Source: Primorskyibacter sedentarius (GTDB taxonomy: Bacteria; Pseudomonadota; Alphaproteobacteria; Rhodobacterales; Rhodobacteraceae). Taken from it: DNA of 64,000 nt. Positions 53,676 to 62,424 of the stretch are shown in pieces. The position numbers and the translations under genes were made by a program. Each line of letters starts with the position of its first letter. Position 1 is the first letter of the stretch. Location: positions 120,551-184,550 of the forward strand of contig NZ_SLZU01000008.1 of NCBI RefSeq assembly GCF_004342065.1, given 5' to 3'. The notes below the pieces were generated by a model. That model made no database searches and was not told the origin of the DNA. It worked only from the letters and a program-made list of their open reading frames with translations.

Positions 53676-54725
53676 TCAATGCCTCTCCGGGTCCGAAGTC
53701 ATCGCGGCTTCGATTGCAAACACCTCCTCTGGGTGATCGGTGGTCAGTTCTGCCTCGCCCACCGACATGACCTCGAATTCGTTGCCGAGCTGTGCAACGA
53801 GGTGTTGATCGGCCACGATCTTCATCGGGCGCGCCCAATAACGCAGCGTACTGGCGTGGATTACCGCCGGGCCGAACACGTCGTAAATATATTTTTGCAC
53901 CCCTACGACTGACCCGACCACGGATCCTGAAGAAAGTCCGACACGGCAGGTCCACTTTATTGGGTGGCTCTGATTGCGCTGGTGAAGGTAGCGCAAGAAG
54001 CGCACCGCCGCGCTGGCCGCCGAATGGGCGTGGTCCTCGGCAGGGTCGGGCATCCCGGCCATGGCAATGTAGAAATCTCCGACCGCCCGGATGCGGACGC
54101 ACCCGAACTGCTCTCCGATGCGATCGAAGGCGGTGTAGATGTCGTTAAGTTCCGACACGATCACGCTGGGGTCGTGTTCGCTCACCATCTCGGCGAAGCG
54201 GTTGAAGTCCAGGCAGATCGCCGACACTGGGTCGTAGAGCCGCGGTGTGACAACGCCGAATGTCTTGTACTCATCATAAACCGATCGTGGCATCATGTTC
54301 AGTAGCAGCTTCTCGACCTGCTCTTTTTCGCGTTTGATTTCGCGCGTGTTACGCTCGACCATCATGGAATATGAATCGATCATCGACTCCAGTTCCTTGA
54401 TGCGGCTGATGTTCTGGCAAACCAGCACCGCGATGCTTCGGCCCCCGCCGAGCGCCCGGTTGAAGTTCATTGCCACCGTCATCGTGCGTCGGCGGACGCG
54501 AAAGGTTGTCTCGGTTGTATAACGACCGGGCGACTCCAGTGCCGCTTTCACCGCGTCACTATCAAGGTCCGCGAACAGAACCTGCAGTTGCTGGCCAATC
54601 TCTATTTCGCCAAACCATTCCTTGAACGTATCATTGTGAAACCGTACCCGGAGGCTGTCGAGATCCAGAAGCGCCACGCCGACGCCGATCGCGCGGAGAA
54701 GTTGTTCGTTGATCGCCTCGATCAT
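53676..54725 (-). CDS. class III adenylate/guanylate cyclase-like protein, degenerate
   Basis: 349 aa. N-terminal PAS-like domain (10-110), a coiled linker (110-145) and a cyclase homology domain (165-335). Metal Asp173 (ICLDFNRFAEM) and Asp217 (AVGDFYIAMAG) are kept. The conserved catalytic Asn and Arg of the VNxASR motif are replaced by Ile289 and Thr293 (VIHASTL). The purine-site Asp282 (YDVFG) remains. It may therefore be slow, pseudo-enzymatic, or act by binding. It overlaps the truncated haemoglobin stop by 4 nt. Confidence 0.88.
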   Translation of the reverse strand: MIEAINEQLLRAIGVGVALLDLDSLRVRFHNDTFKEWFGEIEIGQQLQVLFADLDSDAVKAALESPGRYTTETTFRVRRRTMTVAMNFNRALGGGRSIAVLVCQNISRIKELESMIDSYSMMVERNTREIKREKEQVEKLLLNMMPRSVYDEYKTFGVVTPRLYDPVSAICLDFNRFAEMVSEHDPSVIVSELNDIYTAFDRIGEQFGCVRIRAVGDFYIAMAGMPDPAEDHAHSAASAAVRFLRYLHQRNQSHPIKWTCRVGLSSGSVVGSVVGVQKYIYDVFGPAVIHASTLRYWARPMKIVADQHLVAQLGNEFEVMSVGEAELTTDHPEEVFAIEAAMTSDPERH

Positions 54726-55081
54726 GGTTTCACCACCAGTCCGCGCCGCACCTCGAAGGCCGAGACGATCTCTTCGACATCTTCGGGCGTCACGTCGTGA
54801 TCGTCCAGCGTCTGGCTCAGCAAGATTTTTAGCTGATCAAAATGCAGCGTTCCGATATCAAGGCGCGCATGCATCAGAGTGATCTGCTCGTCAGTATAGC
54901 TCGCAGGCCCTCCCATCAAAGACGAGACGAATTTGGTCTGGTGATCGATAATCCGCGACATGTCTACATCGTCAAAGAAGGGTCCGACATCGTCGTCATC
55001 AAGGACGCGGTTATAGAGATCCATGACGATCCGGCTGACGACTGAGAAGCCTCCGTATTTTTCAAATAGTGATTTTTTCAT
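54722..55081 (-). CDS. truncated haemoglobin, group I-like
   Basis: 119 aa from MKKSLFEKYGGFSVV. The two-over-two globin markers are FEKYGG at the start, FF at 35-36, FVSSLMGGPASYT around 51-63 and proximal His71 (LMHARLDIGTLHFDQL). The start used is the ATG at 55081, the family start; the frame remains open about 31 codons upstream. It is the first gene of the signalling operon and could bind O2 or NO and pass the state to the coupled cyclase-like protein and kinase. Confidence 0.87.
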   Translation of the reverse strand: MKKSLFEKYGGFSVVSRIVMDLYNRVLDDDDVGPFFDDVDMSRIIDHQTKFVSSLMGGPASYTDEQITLMHARLDIGTLHFDQLKILLSQTLDDHDVTPEDVEEIVSAFEVRRGLVVKP

Positions 55082-55205
55082 GCTGCCAATGTCCCATATG
55101 GCGTGGCGTCCGGTGCTCAGATTTGTCTGTACTATAGGGATCATGCCCAACGAACCTTTTACGGCGCAAGCCATTTGAGTGCTTCAGACCACTTCATCCG
55201 CTTCA

Positions 55206-55254
55206 TGTTTCAGTCGTGTTTCAGGACTTGCGGTGAATTGTTTCACATGTTTCA
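55206..55254. promoter_or_regulatory. TGTTTC direct repeats, candidate OmpR-type regulator site
   Basis: TGTTTCA starts at 55206, 55217, 55239 and 55248 on the plus strand (spacing 11, 22, 9). OmpR/PhoB-class regulators bind tandem direct repeats about 11 bp apart. The site lies midway in the 296-nt divergent region between the truncated haemoglobin operon and the DUF1127/OsmC operon, so it could serve both. The rest of 55082-55377 shows no gene. Confidence 0.45.
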
Positions 55255-55377
55255 GGGACCTTACCCGAAGACCAACAACTGAAGCACAGAGCCGTCCGTG
55301 GCGACATCAGACCGAAACGCGGATCGCTGAAAGTCTCCTCACGACGACACACAGACACCCCAAAGGAGACACCGATC

Positions 55378-55500
55378 ATGATCAAGTTTCAGAAAATGCG
55401 CCCGATCCGCCGGGATCGCAGGCATCGCCGCGAGGCTCTCCTGAACTTTGAGGCCTCAAAGCACCTCAGCCCCTATTTGATGCGGGATATCGGCCTTTAG
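55378..55500 (+). CDS. DUF1127-like 40-aa peptide
   Basis: 40 aa: very basic N-terminal half (RRDRRHRRE) and the DUF1127 signature near the end (HLSPYLMRDIGL). An ATG at 55378 with AAAGGAG nine nt before it makes a convincing gene. It is the first coding unit of the plus-strand group divergent from the haemoglobin operon. Small DUF1127 proteins are linked to RNA turnover in alphaproteobacteria; the role here is inferred only. Confidence 0.65.
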   Translation: MIKFQKMRPIRRDRRHRREALLNFEASKHLSPYLMRDIGL

Positions 55501-55635
55501 AAATATGGTGCGACTGGCTGTGCGCCAAGTTTACAGCCGCCACGCTTCACTCCCCGCCGGTGCCTCTTTGCAGGTGATGTCTCATCGACCTCCTGCCTAC
55601 CAATCAGTCAACTTTTGTACATGAAGGATTACCCA

Positions 55636-55800
55636 ATGACCGCATCTCGCCAAAGTTCAACACCCAGCTATGGAAACGGTTTTTCCGGCGCTAACGGACT
55701 GACCAAATCCGGCGTCTTTCGCAGCTGGTTTCACCAGATGAACCGCACTGCAAAGCCCGACCCTGGCAATAGAAAGCGACAATCAGATGTTCCCTTTTGA
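55636..55800 (+). CDS. small basic protein of unknown function
   Basis: 54 aa from the ATG at 55636, behind an AAGGATTACCC leader that closely resembles the one before the exported protein gene at 45153. Composition: Ser/Gly-rich start, FRSWFHQMNRTAK middle, basic tail. No domain is recognised and no homologue comes to mind, so it may be a minor peptide or chance frame. Confidence 0.3.
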   Translation: MTASRQSSTPSYGNGFSGANGLTKSGVFRSWFHQMNRTAKPDPGNRKRQSDVPF

Positions 55801-56056
55801 ACGTACCCGGATCCGGATACCCAAACGGGTCACGACCTGCTCCCGCGAATGTATGACCGGCAGTTGCACAGCTTGCGAATTGCAGGCCGGAACCCGCAGT
55901 CATGCCAACCCTCGCTTCTTGTCGAGGTCACTGCGCACTGGACACCTGATGATGCTGCGCTGATGCAGCCTCTGCGCGGGCCGCGCATGTCGGACCGTGT
56001 TTCACCTCAAGACTTTAACTCAAGCCAACTCAACAAAACCCAAAAAGGATACCACC

Positions 56057-56620
56057 ATGAACATCCATAACAACACCGTCGTCGATAATGGCGTCAACAC
56101 CGAAGCCCTGATCGGCGCGCGTGGCGCCTTCGCCGACATGCCGGAGGCGGCCGCCTTTACCTTCCGCAGCACCTGCGATTGGATTGAAGGCACCTACAAT
56201 GCCAACACGATCAACGGTTATTTCGGCCTCGGTCAGGAACAAGAGCGCAAGCAGACGTTCAGGATTGAGAGCGATCACCCCGAGGTTTTCGCCGCTGCGG
56301 ACCGCGCCCCGACGCCGACCGAGATCGTCCTTTCGGCACTGGCAAGCTGCCTGACCGGCGGTGTGGCGGCTGTCGCACAGCATCGCGGCATCCAACTGAA
56401 TTCGGTGCGCGCCACCGTCGAGGGTGATATCGATGTGCGCGGCATCCTTGGTATGGACCCCGAGATCCGCAATGGGTTTTCGGCCATCCGCGTGCGGTTC
56501 GACATCGACGCCGATGCCAGCGAAGACGACATCCGCGCACTGGTTGCTCAGTCGCAGAAGCGCTCGGCCATGTTCGACATCCTGACCAACCCGACCGACG
56601 TGCATGTCGACGTGGCGTGA
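56057..56620 (+). CDS. OsmC family protein, single Cys
   Basis: 187 aa OsmC fold: TPTEIVLSALASCLTGGVAAVAQHRGI holds Cys98; the second half has RALVAQSQKRSAMFDILTNP where the usual second Cys region reads Ser. It therefore keeps only one of the two peroxidase cysteines and may not act as a classic organic hydroperoxide reductase. It has AAAGGAT upstream. It leads a run with a flavoprotein and another OsmC protein. Confidence 0.8.
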   Translation: MNIHNNTVVDNGVNTEALIGARGAFADMPEAAAFTFRSTCDWIEGTYNANTINGYFGLGQEQERKQTFRIESDHPEVFAAADRAPTPTEIVLSALASCLTGGVAAVAQHRGIQLNSVRATVEGDIDVRGILGMDPEIRNGFSAIRVRFDIDADASEDDIRALVAQSQKRSAMFDILTNPTDVHVDVA

Positions 56621-56699
56621 TCCGCGCCCCGCGTAACAGACGGGCCAGCGCGACTGCTGGCCCGTCATACTTGCCCGACCCGCGACAAGGAGCAGCTTC

Positions 56700-57935
56700 A
56701 TGAAACGAATTTCCACTCTGATTATCGGTGCAGGCCAGGCGGGTCTTGCCATGAGTCGCTGTCTGTCGGATCGGTCCGTCGAGCATGTGGTGCTTGAACG
56801 TGGCGAGGTGGCGCAATCCTGGGCCGCAGATCGGTGGGACAGCCTGCGTTTGCTGACACCCAACTGGCAAAGCAGACTGCCGGGTCATGCCTATGACGGC
56901 CCCGATCCGGACGGATTCATGTCCATGCCCGAAATCACCGCCTATTTGCGCAGCTATGCCGCGAAGGGGGCCCTGCCGGTCGAGACCCGGACAGAGGTAC
57001 TTTCTGTGTCGGCAGAAGGTCAGGGGTACCGCGTCCGGACTGGTCGCGGTGACTGGGTTTGCTGTAATCTGGTACTGGCAAATGGCGCTTGCACGCTGCC
57101 CAGAATTCCTCACGTCGCGGCCTCGATTCCGCGCGAGATCTTGCAAATCTCACCGTTGAGATATCGCAACCCGGACAGCCTGCCCGAGGGCGGTGTGCTT
57201 GTCGTCGGGGCGTCGGCCAGCGGAGTCCAGATCGCGGCCGAATTACGCGCGGCGGGGCGCGAGGTCCTTATGGCAGTTGGCCAGCATATCCGCGCGCCGC
57301 GCCGCTATCGAGGCCGTGATATTCAGTGGTGGATGGACCAGAGCGGCACACTTGATCAGCGGGCCGAGGATTTTGACGATCCGCTCCGCGCCCGCGCCGT
57401 CCCCTCGCTGCAGCTTGTCGGGCGGACCGATACGCCATTGATCGACCTTAACTATCTTCAGGCGCAAGGGATCGAGATCACCGGCAGGCTTGCAGCCATT
57501 CGGGACGGCACGGCTTTGTTTTCAGGCGGCCTGGCCAATGCCTGCGCCCTGTCCGACCTGAAGATGCGCCGCCTTTTGCGAAGCTTTGACGACTGGGCAG
57601 CGGAGGCAAACATCACTGGTCTGCCCGCGCCCGAAACCTTCGCCACGACAGAGGTGGCCAAACCACACCGTTTGAGCCTTGATCTGCGCCGCGGCGAGAT
57701 CCGCACCATCATCTGGGCCACAGGATTTCGGCCTGACTTCAGCTGGCTGGAGTTGCCCGTATTGGATACGAAACGGCGGCTCAGACATGTTGGCGGTTAC
57801 GTCGCGCCAGGGCTTTATGCCTTGGGCCAGCCCTTCCTGCGCCGTCGTAAATCTCAACTCATTGATGGCGTCGGCGGGGATGCGACCGAGCTGTCCGACC
57901 ATCTGATCCAGACCCAAAGCCGCCGTGCGGCCTAA
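56700..57935 (+). CDS. FAD-dependent oxidoreductase, CzcO/flavin-monooxygenase-like
   Basis: 411 aa. FAD Rossmann motif IIGAGQAGLAMS (8-19), second nucleotide motif VVGASASGVQIAAEL (~165, NADPH) and ATGFRPDFSW near 340, as in Baeyer-Villiger/CzcO-like flavoproteins. It has AAGGAG upstream. Sitting between two OsmC genes, it may oxidise or reduce a sulfur or peroxide substrate; the substrate is unknown. Confidence 0.85.
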   Translation: MKRISTLIIGAGQAGLAMSRCLSDRSVEHVVLERGEVAQSWAADRWDSLRLLTPNWQSRLPGHAYDGPDPDGFMSMPEITAYLRSYAAKGALPVETRTEVLSVSAEGQGYRVRTGRGDWVCCNLVLANGACTLPRIPHVAASIPREILQISPLRYRNPDSLPEGGVLVVGASASGVQIAAELRAAGREVLMAVGQHIRAPRRYRGRDIQWWMDQSGTLDQRAEDFDDPLRARAVPSLQLVGRTDTPLIDLNYLQAQGIEITGRLAAIRDGTALFSGGLANACALSDLKMRRLLRSFDDWAAEANITGLPAPETFATTEVAKPHRLSLDLRRGEIRTIIWATGFRPDFSWLELPVLDTKRRLRHVGGYVAPGLYALGQPFLRRRKSQLIDGVGGDATELSDHLIQTQSRRAA

Positions 57936-57952
57936 CCAATTCGGAGACTGAC

Positions 57953-58501
57953 ATGACCATTTCCATCCCTATCCTGTCCACACCGCGCGCGATCGCGACA
58001 GACCCGGAAATCCGGAGCGCCCAGACAAGGGTGATCGACCGCCTGAGTGCCGATCCCAAAGCCGCGAAGGTCACGATTGCCATGACCGGCCGCGTTGCCG
58101 AAGGTCTGGCCTGCGTCGTCCGGCAGGGCAAGTTCAGCGCCGTAATGGATATGGGGCCTGCAATGGGCGGCGCCGCGCTTGGCCCGTCGCCCGGGTTTTT
58201 TGCCCGCGCCGCGATTGCAGGTTGCGTGTCCATCGCGATCAAAATGACTGCGGCGCGCGAAGGGCTGAACGTTAGGGCCGTCGATGTCACAGTCGAGACG
58301 GATTTCGACGATCTGGCGATTTTTGGGCTGGGTACCCGTAATGCCGCCCCTACGGAAACCCGCATCTCGCTGGCATTGGACTCGCCCGAACCCGAACCCG
58401 TGCTCGAGGACCTGACCGCCCGCGTCCTGGCTTGCGATCCTTGGTTTCTTGCACTCCGAGACAAGCAGCGGGTCGTCACAAGCATTGCCATCACCGCGTG
58501 A
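57953..58501 (+). CDS. OsmC-like protein
   Basis: 182 aa. The central helix SPGFFARAAIAGCVSIAIKMTAAREGL carries Cys91, and a second Cys lies in VLACDPWFLAL (~160), giving the usual two-cysteine set. It follows the flavoprotein by 17 nt with CGGAG upstream. It is the third OsmC-family gene in the window and the second in this operon. Confidence 0.75.
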   Translation: MTISIPILSTPRAIATDPEIRSAQTRVIDRLSADPKAAKVTIAMTGRVAEGLACVVRQGKFSAVMDMGPAMGGAALGPSPGFFARAAIAGCVSIAIKMTAAREGLNVRAVDVTVETDFDDLAIFGLGTRNAAPTETRISLALDSPEPEPVLEDLTARVLACDPWFLALRDKQRVVTSIAITA

Positions 58502-58565
58502 AATCTCACGCCGTAAGCAACTGCCTTCAAGAACGCCGCCAGTCTGCAAACGGAGACATATATCC

Positions 58566-59081
58566 ATGAAAAAAATTACCAAAACACAAGCTGGCGGCTG
58601 CACTTGCGGACACGTCAGATACGAGATGATAGGGCGACCTCTGATTGTTCATGGGTGCCATTGCCGATGGTGCCAGCGCCAAAGTGGCGGCGCATTTGCG
58701 ATCAACGCACTGATCGAAGCAGATCGCGTACGCCTGACCCACGGGGAGGTCCATGAAATCATCGTGGCTTCGCCAAGCGGTGCGGGCCAACGCATCGCGC
58801 GTTGCCCACACTGTCAGATTGCCGTCTGGAGCAACTATTTACGTGTTGGCGGCAAAATGGCGGACCTCATTCGTTTTATCAGGGTAGGAACACTTGATGA
58901 TCCCGACGGACATCCGCCGGATGTCCACATCTATACCGAGTCCAAACAGCCGTGGTTCAATCTGCCTTTAGAGGTTCGGGCATTTGACAAGTTCTACAGC
59001 CTCCAAGACACTTATTCGCCGGATAGCCTGACACGTCACAACGCCCTGAAAAACCGGCTGCGAGATAACACTGCGGTGTAA
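58566..59081 (+). CDS. GFA-family (glutathione-dependent formaldehyde-activating type) zinc protein
   Basis: 171 aa. GFA fold with zinc cysteines in GGCTCGHVRYE (12, 14) and HGCHCRWCQRQSGG (31, 33, 36), then RCPHCQIAVWS. Family members bind zinc and often a thiol adduct, though most have no proven formaldehyde activity. The ATG at 58566 is the family-like start. It ends the redox group that begins at 55378. The 59082-59382 stretch holds no gene. Confidence 0.8.
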   Translation: MKKITKTQAGGCTCGHVRYEMIGRPLIVHGCHCRWCQRQSGGAFAINALIEADRVRLTHGEVHEIIVASPSGAGQRIARCPHCQIAVWSNYLRVGGKMADLIRFIRVGTLDDPDGHPPDVHIYTESKQPWFNLPLEVRAFDKFYSLQDTYSPDSLTRHNALKNRLRDNTAV

Positions 59082-59382
59082 AGTTATTCTGTCGCTTTGC
59101 AGTTCTTTTCCATCTATTGCAGATAAACCACGGGTTTCCAGCCGGTTCGGTTCAGCGAACCTGATAATGATCTTCTCTCCCGAATTTTGAAGTCCGCACT
59201 GGCTGTATGGCTCCAAAATTCAGAAGAGAATGTCGCGCGGTATTCGTCCTCCGCGGATACGCCATTTTCCCACAGGTCCCACGTCGAGAGGGTTACGAAT
59301 GACCGCTACAAAGTTCTGCAGGGACTGATGCGGGAACGGATCAGCGAGATTATTCGGCAGACTTGCGAAGAGATGTGACTTA

Positions 59383-59790
59383 GCACTTAATCCGGCCCTT
59401 CTTCACTTTGTGTGGCGCATTGGCAGCATCCGGGCTTTCAGCAGCTCTGCCCTGGTTCAACCGTACATTGCCCGTTTGAATGTCTTCGGGCGGTTGATCT
59501 GGCCTCCTGCTTGTCCAAAAAAATCGCGGAGGCGATAATTCATGTTCATCACTCCAACTTTGGCTAAAAAAAATTGCGTCGACCAGTTGAAATCGACAGG
59601 CAAAGCGGAAGATTGAGACCAGTCCAGTCTCAACGGCGTCGCCCATCCATTGCTCCAGCGGTTCAGAGTGGGCGCCGCACAGGACGCCCTTGAACCGCAA
59701 AGCGAGGCTGCACTTCGTGCAAAATACATTCGACCCATCTTTCAATACATAGACCTTTCTCGCCCGACCGGTTGTCAGAATTTTACGCGG
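59383..59790 (-). pseudogene. ISL3-family transposase remnant
   Basis: Minus-strand fragments in two frames: LALRFKGVLCGAHSEPLEQWMGDAVETG (about 59720-59630), then, after a shift, GGQINRPKTFKRAMYG, a stop in place of an Arg codon, and TRAELLKARMLPMRHTK to the gene end at 59383. The order matches the C-terminal half of ISL3 transposases. The frameshift and internal stop show decay. Up to 60040 nothing else is seen. Confidence 0.72.
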
Positions 59791-60039
59791 CTTGATGCAG
59801 AGTGCGGACGCAATGACTGGTGGGATCAAGTGTACGGTAAGCGGGTTTTGACCGGTTCGAGCTTGGGTGGGACGTGTGCGGCACATTATGGCGCGGGATT
59901 TTCTGATCGCGTCAGAAGGGCAGGGGAGCAGAGCGACACAATGTGGCAGCTCGCCTTGGCGTTTGCGCGTTCAAAGAGGGAGGTCGGTCAGCGTTGGCGA
60001 CACGCACTGAAAGCCCAAAGGCAATCGAAAGCACGTAGG

Positions 60040-61332
60040 TTACTCTTTGTCGCCCTGCGCTTCTTCTCTTTCGTCTGGAGCAACGCTCTGAGGGTGCTCC
60101 GTATCGTGGTCTGCCTGGCTGGCGGCAAGCGCAGCTGTTTCGGGGGTAGAGGCCCGGCCGAGCGGTTTCGCCCGGAACGCGACCTTGTCTGCAATAGCAA
60201 CGCCAGGCGCGATCCAGATCCGCCGGATCGCAAAGAGGATCAAGAGAACATGCGCGGCGCCGGTCACCGCAAAGAGCGTTGCCGCGCCAAACGTGGTCAT
60301 CACAAGACCCGCAGCAGTGGGTCCGACGATCGAACCGATCCCAAAAACAAGCAGTAGCCCTCCGCTAACCTGGATGAATGACCCCGGTGAGGCGTGATCG
60401 TTCGCATGCGCCACGATGACGGGGTACATCGCGTAGACCGTTGTTCCGAAGAGCGCCGCCAGAGCGAGCACGATGGCCGGCTGCGTTACGCCGGAGAACA
60501 GAAACAGCGCGTCCGACAGAATCGCGAAGAATGCCACGACCACGAGAACCTTCCTTCGATCGTACCGATCTGACGCAAATCCGACCGGGACTTGAGAAGC
60601 CGCTCCTGCAAGGATCGGGATGCTTGCAAAGAGCGCGATGTCGCCGAGCGACATTCCGATACGCGCGGCATAGACTGCGGCCAGCGTGCCGAACGCTGCA
60701 TTGGAAATGCCGACCATCAGCACGGCAAAAACTGCGATTGGAGAGTTCCTCCAGAGCTTGGGCAGGTCAAGCGAGACCTGGGTCAGAGGGAGCGGTGTGG
60801 TGGTCGCGTTGATCGCAGTTGGCAGTAGGGCCAGACAATAAATCATCGCAGCCAGAACAAAGAATAAGTAACCGTTCGTATCACCCAGTGTCAGCACCAT
60901 CTGGCCGGCGGTTGTGGCGGCCAGGTTAACCATTGTGTAGATGCCGAAAACGCGCCCACGCGACTTGGCATCCGATCGCTCGTTGAGCCAGCTTTCCACG
61001 ATCATCGCTGCCCCGGCAAAGCAAAAGCCTGACAAAGCGCGTACCGGGATCCAGACCCACGGCGTCACGAGTATAAGCGATAGAAGCACCGCGATCGCTG
61101 CGATCGCACACATCGCCCCGAAGGCCCGGATATGACCCACGCGGGCGACCACGACCGGGGTTCTCAGGCATCCGGCTACATAGCCAACGGCCCATCCAGT
61201 CCCGAGCAAGCCTAAAGCGGCAGCGGTGAACCCTTCTGCTTCCCCCCGGATTGGCAAGATAAGACTGTTCACCCCGCCGGCGAACAGGAGAAATGCAGAC
61301 CCCATCAACAGAGCGGCCAGACTTGGTATCAT
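60040..61332 (-). CDS. MFS transporter
   Basis: 430 aa, twelve helices and a polar C-terminal tail (about 395-430, acidic). Helix 1 region MGSAFLLFAGGVNSLILPIRGEAEGFTAAALGLLGTGWAVGYVAGCL and VESWLNERSDAKSRGRVFGIYTMVN, a pattern of the YcaD/MFS_1 group. Substrate unknown. It is a single gene flanked by IS relics on both sides. Confidence 0.82.
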   Translation of the reverse strand: MIPSLAALLMGSAFLLFAGGVNSLILPIRGEAEGFTAAALGLLGTGWAVGYVAGCLRTPVVVARVGHIRAFGAMCAIAAIAVLLSLILVTPWVWIPVRALSGFCFAGAAMIVESWLNERSDAKSRGRVFGIYTMVNLAATTAGQMVLTLGDTNGYLFFVLAAMIYCLALLPTAINATTTPLPLTQVSLDLPKLWRNSPIAVFAVLMVGISNAAFGTLAAVYAARIGMSLGDIALFASIPILAGAASQVPVGFASDRYDRRKVLVVVAFFAILSDALFLFSGVTQPAIVLALAALFGTTVYAMYPVIVAHANDHASPGSFIQVSGGLLLVFGIGSIVGPTAAGLVMTTFGAATLFAVTGAAHVLLILFAIRRIWIAPGVAIADKVAFRAKPLGRASTPETAALAASQADHDTEHPQSVAPDEREEAQGDKE

Positions 61333-61439
61333 ATCGTGACGGTAGCCATCCAGCGGTCATTTGGAAATCCGAAAGATCCCCGTCCATGGGTTGTCTTGTC
61401 TACAACATAGATCTGTCCGTGGGCTGCAGAAGCATAATC

Positions 61440-61715
61440 GGCGTTGTCACGTTAACCAGCATTTGGTTTCTCGTGTCGGTGTTTGGACATAGCTATCGGT
61501 GATGCGCACACCGACCAACAGCAACAAGCGCCACCGGTTTCCATCCACTCAGCCACCCGCAATCGCTTTGCCGTACCGTTCTGTCGTCGTGCGGCCCTGA
61601 CCATCCGGTATCATCGGACGGAAGCATTAGATGCTTGGAAAGCGGCAGCAAGCATCGCGTGATCTTTATCGCAATTGCATCCAACCAGACCATGTGCGGT
61701 TTATGTGACAACTCC
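61440..61715 (+). mobile_element. IS6 deletion derivative with both ends
   Basis: Left end GGCGTTGTCACGTTAAC (61440-61456) and right end GTGACAACTCC (to 61715). Between them, 61558-61662 on the plus strand still codes the transposase C-terminus (RNRFAVPFCRRAALTIRYHR...AASIA). Most of the gene is gone, leaving a ~276-bp element that could be moved only in trans. Orientation is opposite to the three larger copies. Confidence 0.75.
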
Positions 61716-61746
61716 CGGGCGGTCATCCAAACCCAACTAAATCAAA

Positions 61747-62424
61747 CTAGCCCGTCACAACCCCTTCGCCCACAACGATCTGTCGCCGACAGAAGCCCGC
61801 AATCTTTTCGTCATGGGTCGAGATCAGGAAGGTCGTGCCTTCCTCGCGGTTGATTTGTCCGATCAGGCCCATCACTTGGTTTGCCGAGGCGCGGTCGAGG
61901 TTGCCGGTCGGCTCGTCCGCCAACACCAGTTCCGGACTGTTCATCAAGGCGCGGGCAACAGCGACGCGCTGTTTTTGCCCGCCCGAAAGATTGGCCGAGG
62001 GGAATTCGATGCGGTCGGCCAGCCCCATGCGGGACAGTAAATCGCGGCCACGCGCACGGGCGGCTGGCGTCTCACGCCCCTCACGCACGGCGGTGGGGAA
62101 AATCACGTTTTCCAGCGCAGTGAAATCCGGCAGAAGGTTGTGAAACTGGAAGACGAAGCCGATGTGGGCATTGCGAAAGTCGGTCAGGGCTTTGTCACCC
62201 GCTGCGACCATGTCTTGGCCGAGCATCTTGTAACTGCCGGAGGTGGGTTTCATCAATGTTCCGAGGATCGTGAGGAGCGTGCTTTTGCCTGAACCTGAAG
62301 GACCCAGAAGTGCTGCCAGCTCTCCCGTCTCAAGGCACAATGACAGGCCGCGCAGCACCCGTGTTGCGGCCTCTCCCGTGCCGTATGTTTTTAACAGGTC
62401 GCGGACCTCGAGAAGCGCGCTCAT
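61747..62424 (-). CDS. ABC ATPase, LolD/MacB type
   Basis: 225 aa. Walker A GPSGSGKST (41-49), LSGGQKQR signature (~145), Walker B LVLADEPTGNLD (~165) and the switch His in STHDE. This subclass drives lipoprotein release or MacB-type export. Its start overlaps the permease stop by 4 nt, so it works with that permease; no membrane fusion protein or outer-membrane partner is present here. Confidence 0.9.
   Translation of the reverse strand: MSALLEVRDLLKTYGTGEAATRVLRGLSLCLETGELAALLGPSGSGKSTLLTILGTLMKPTSGSYKMLGQDMVAAGDKALTDFRNAHIGFVFQFHNLLPDFTALENVIFPTAVREGRETPAARARGRDLLSRMGLADRIEFPSANLSGGQKQRVAVARALMNSPELVLADEPTGNLDRASANQVMGLIGQINREEGTTFLISTHDEKIAGFCRRQIVVGEGVVTG

Noticed and set aside
59650..60357. 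235-codon plus-strand frame
   Set aside because: It overlaps the ISL3 remnant and the end of the MFS gene in antisense; no family pattern.
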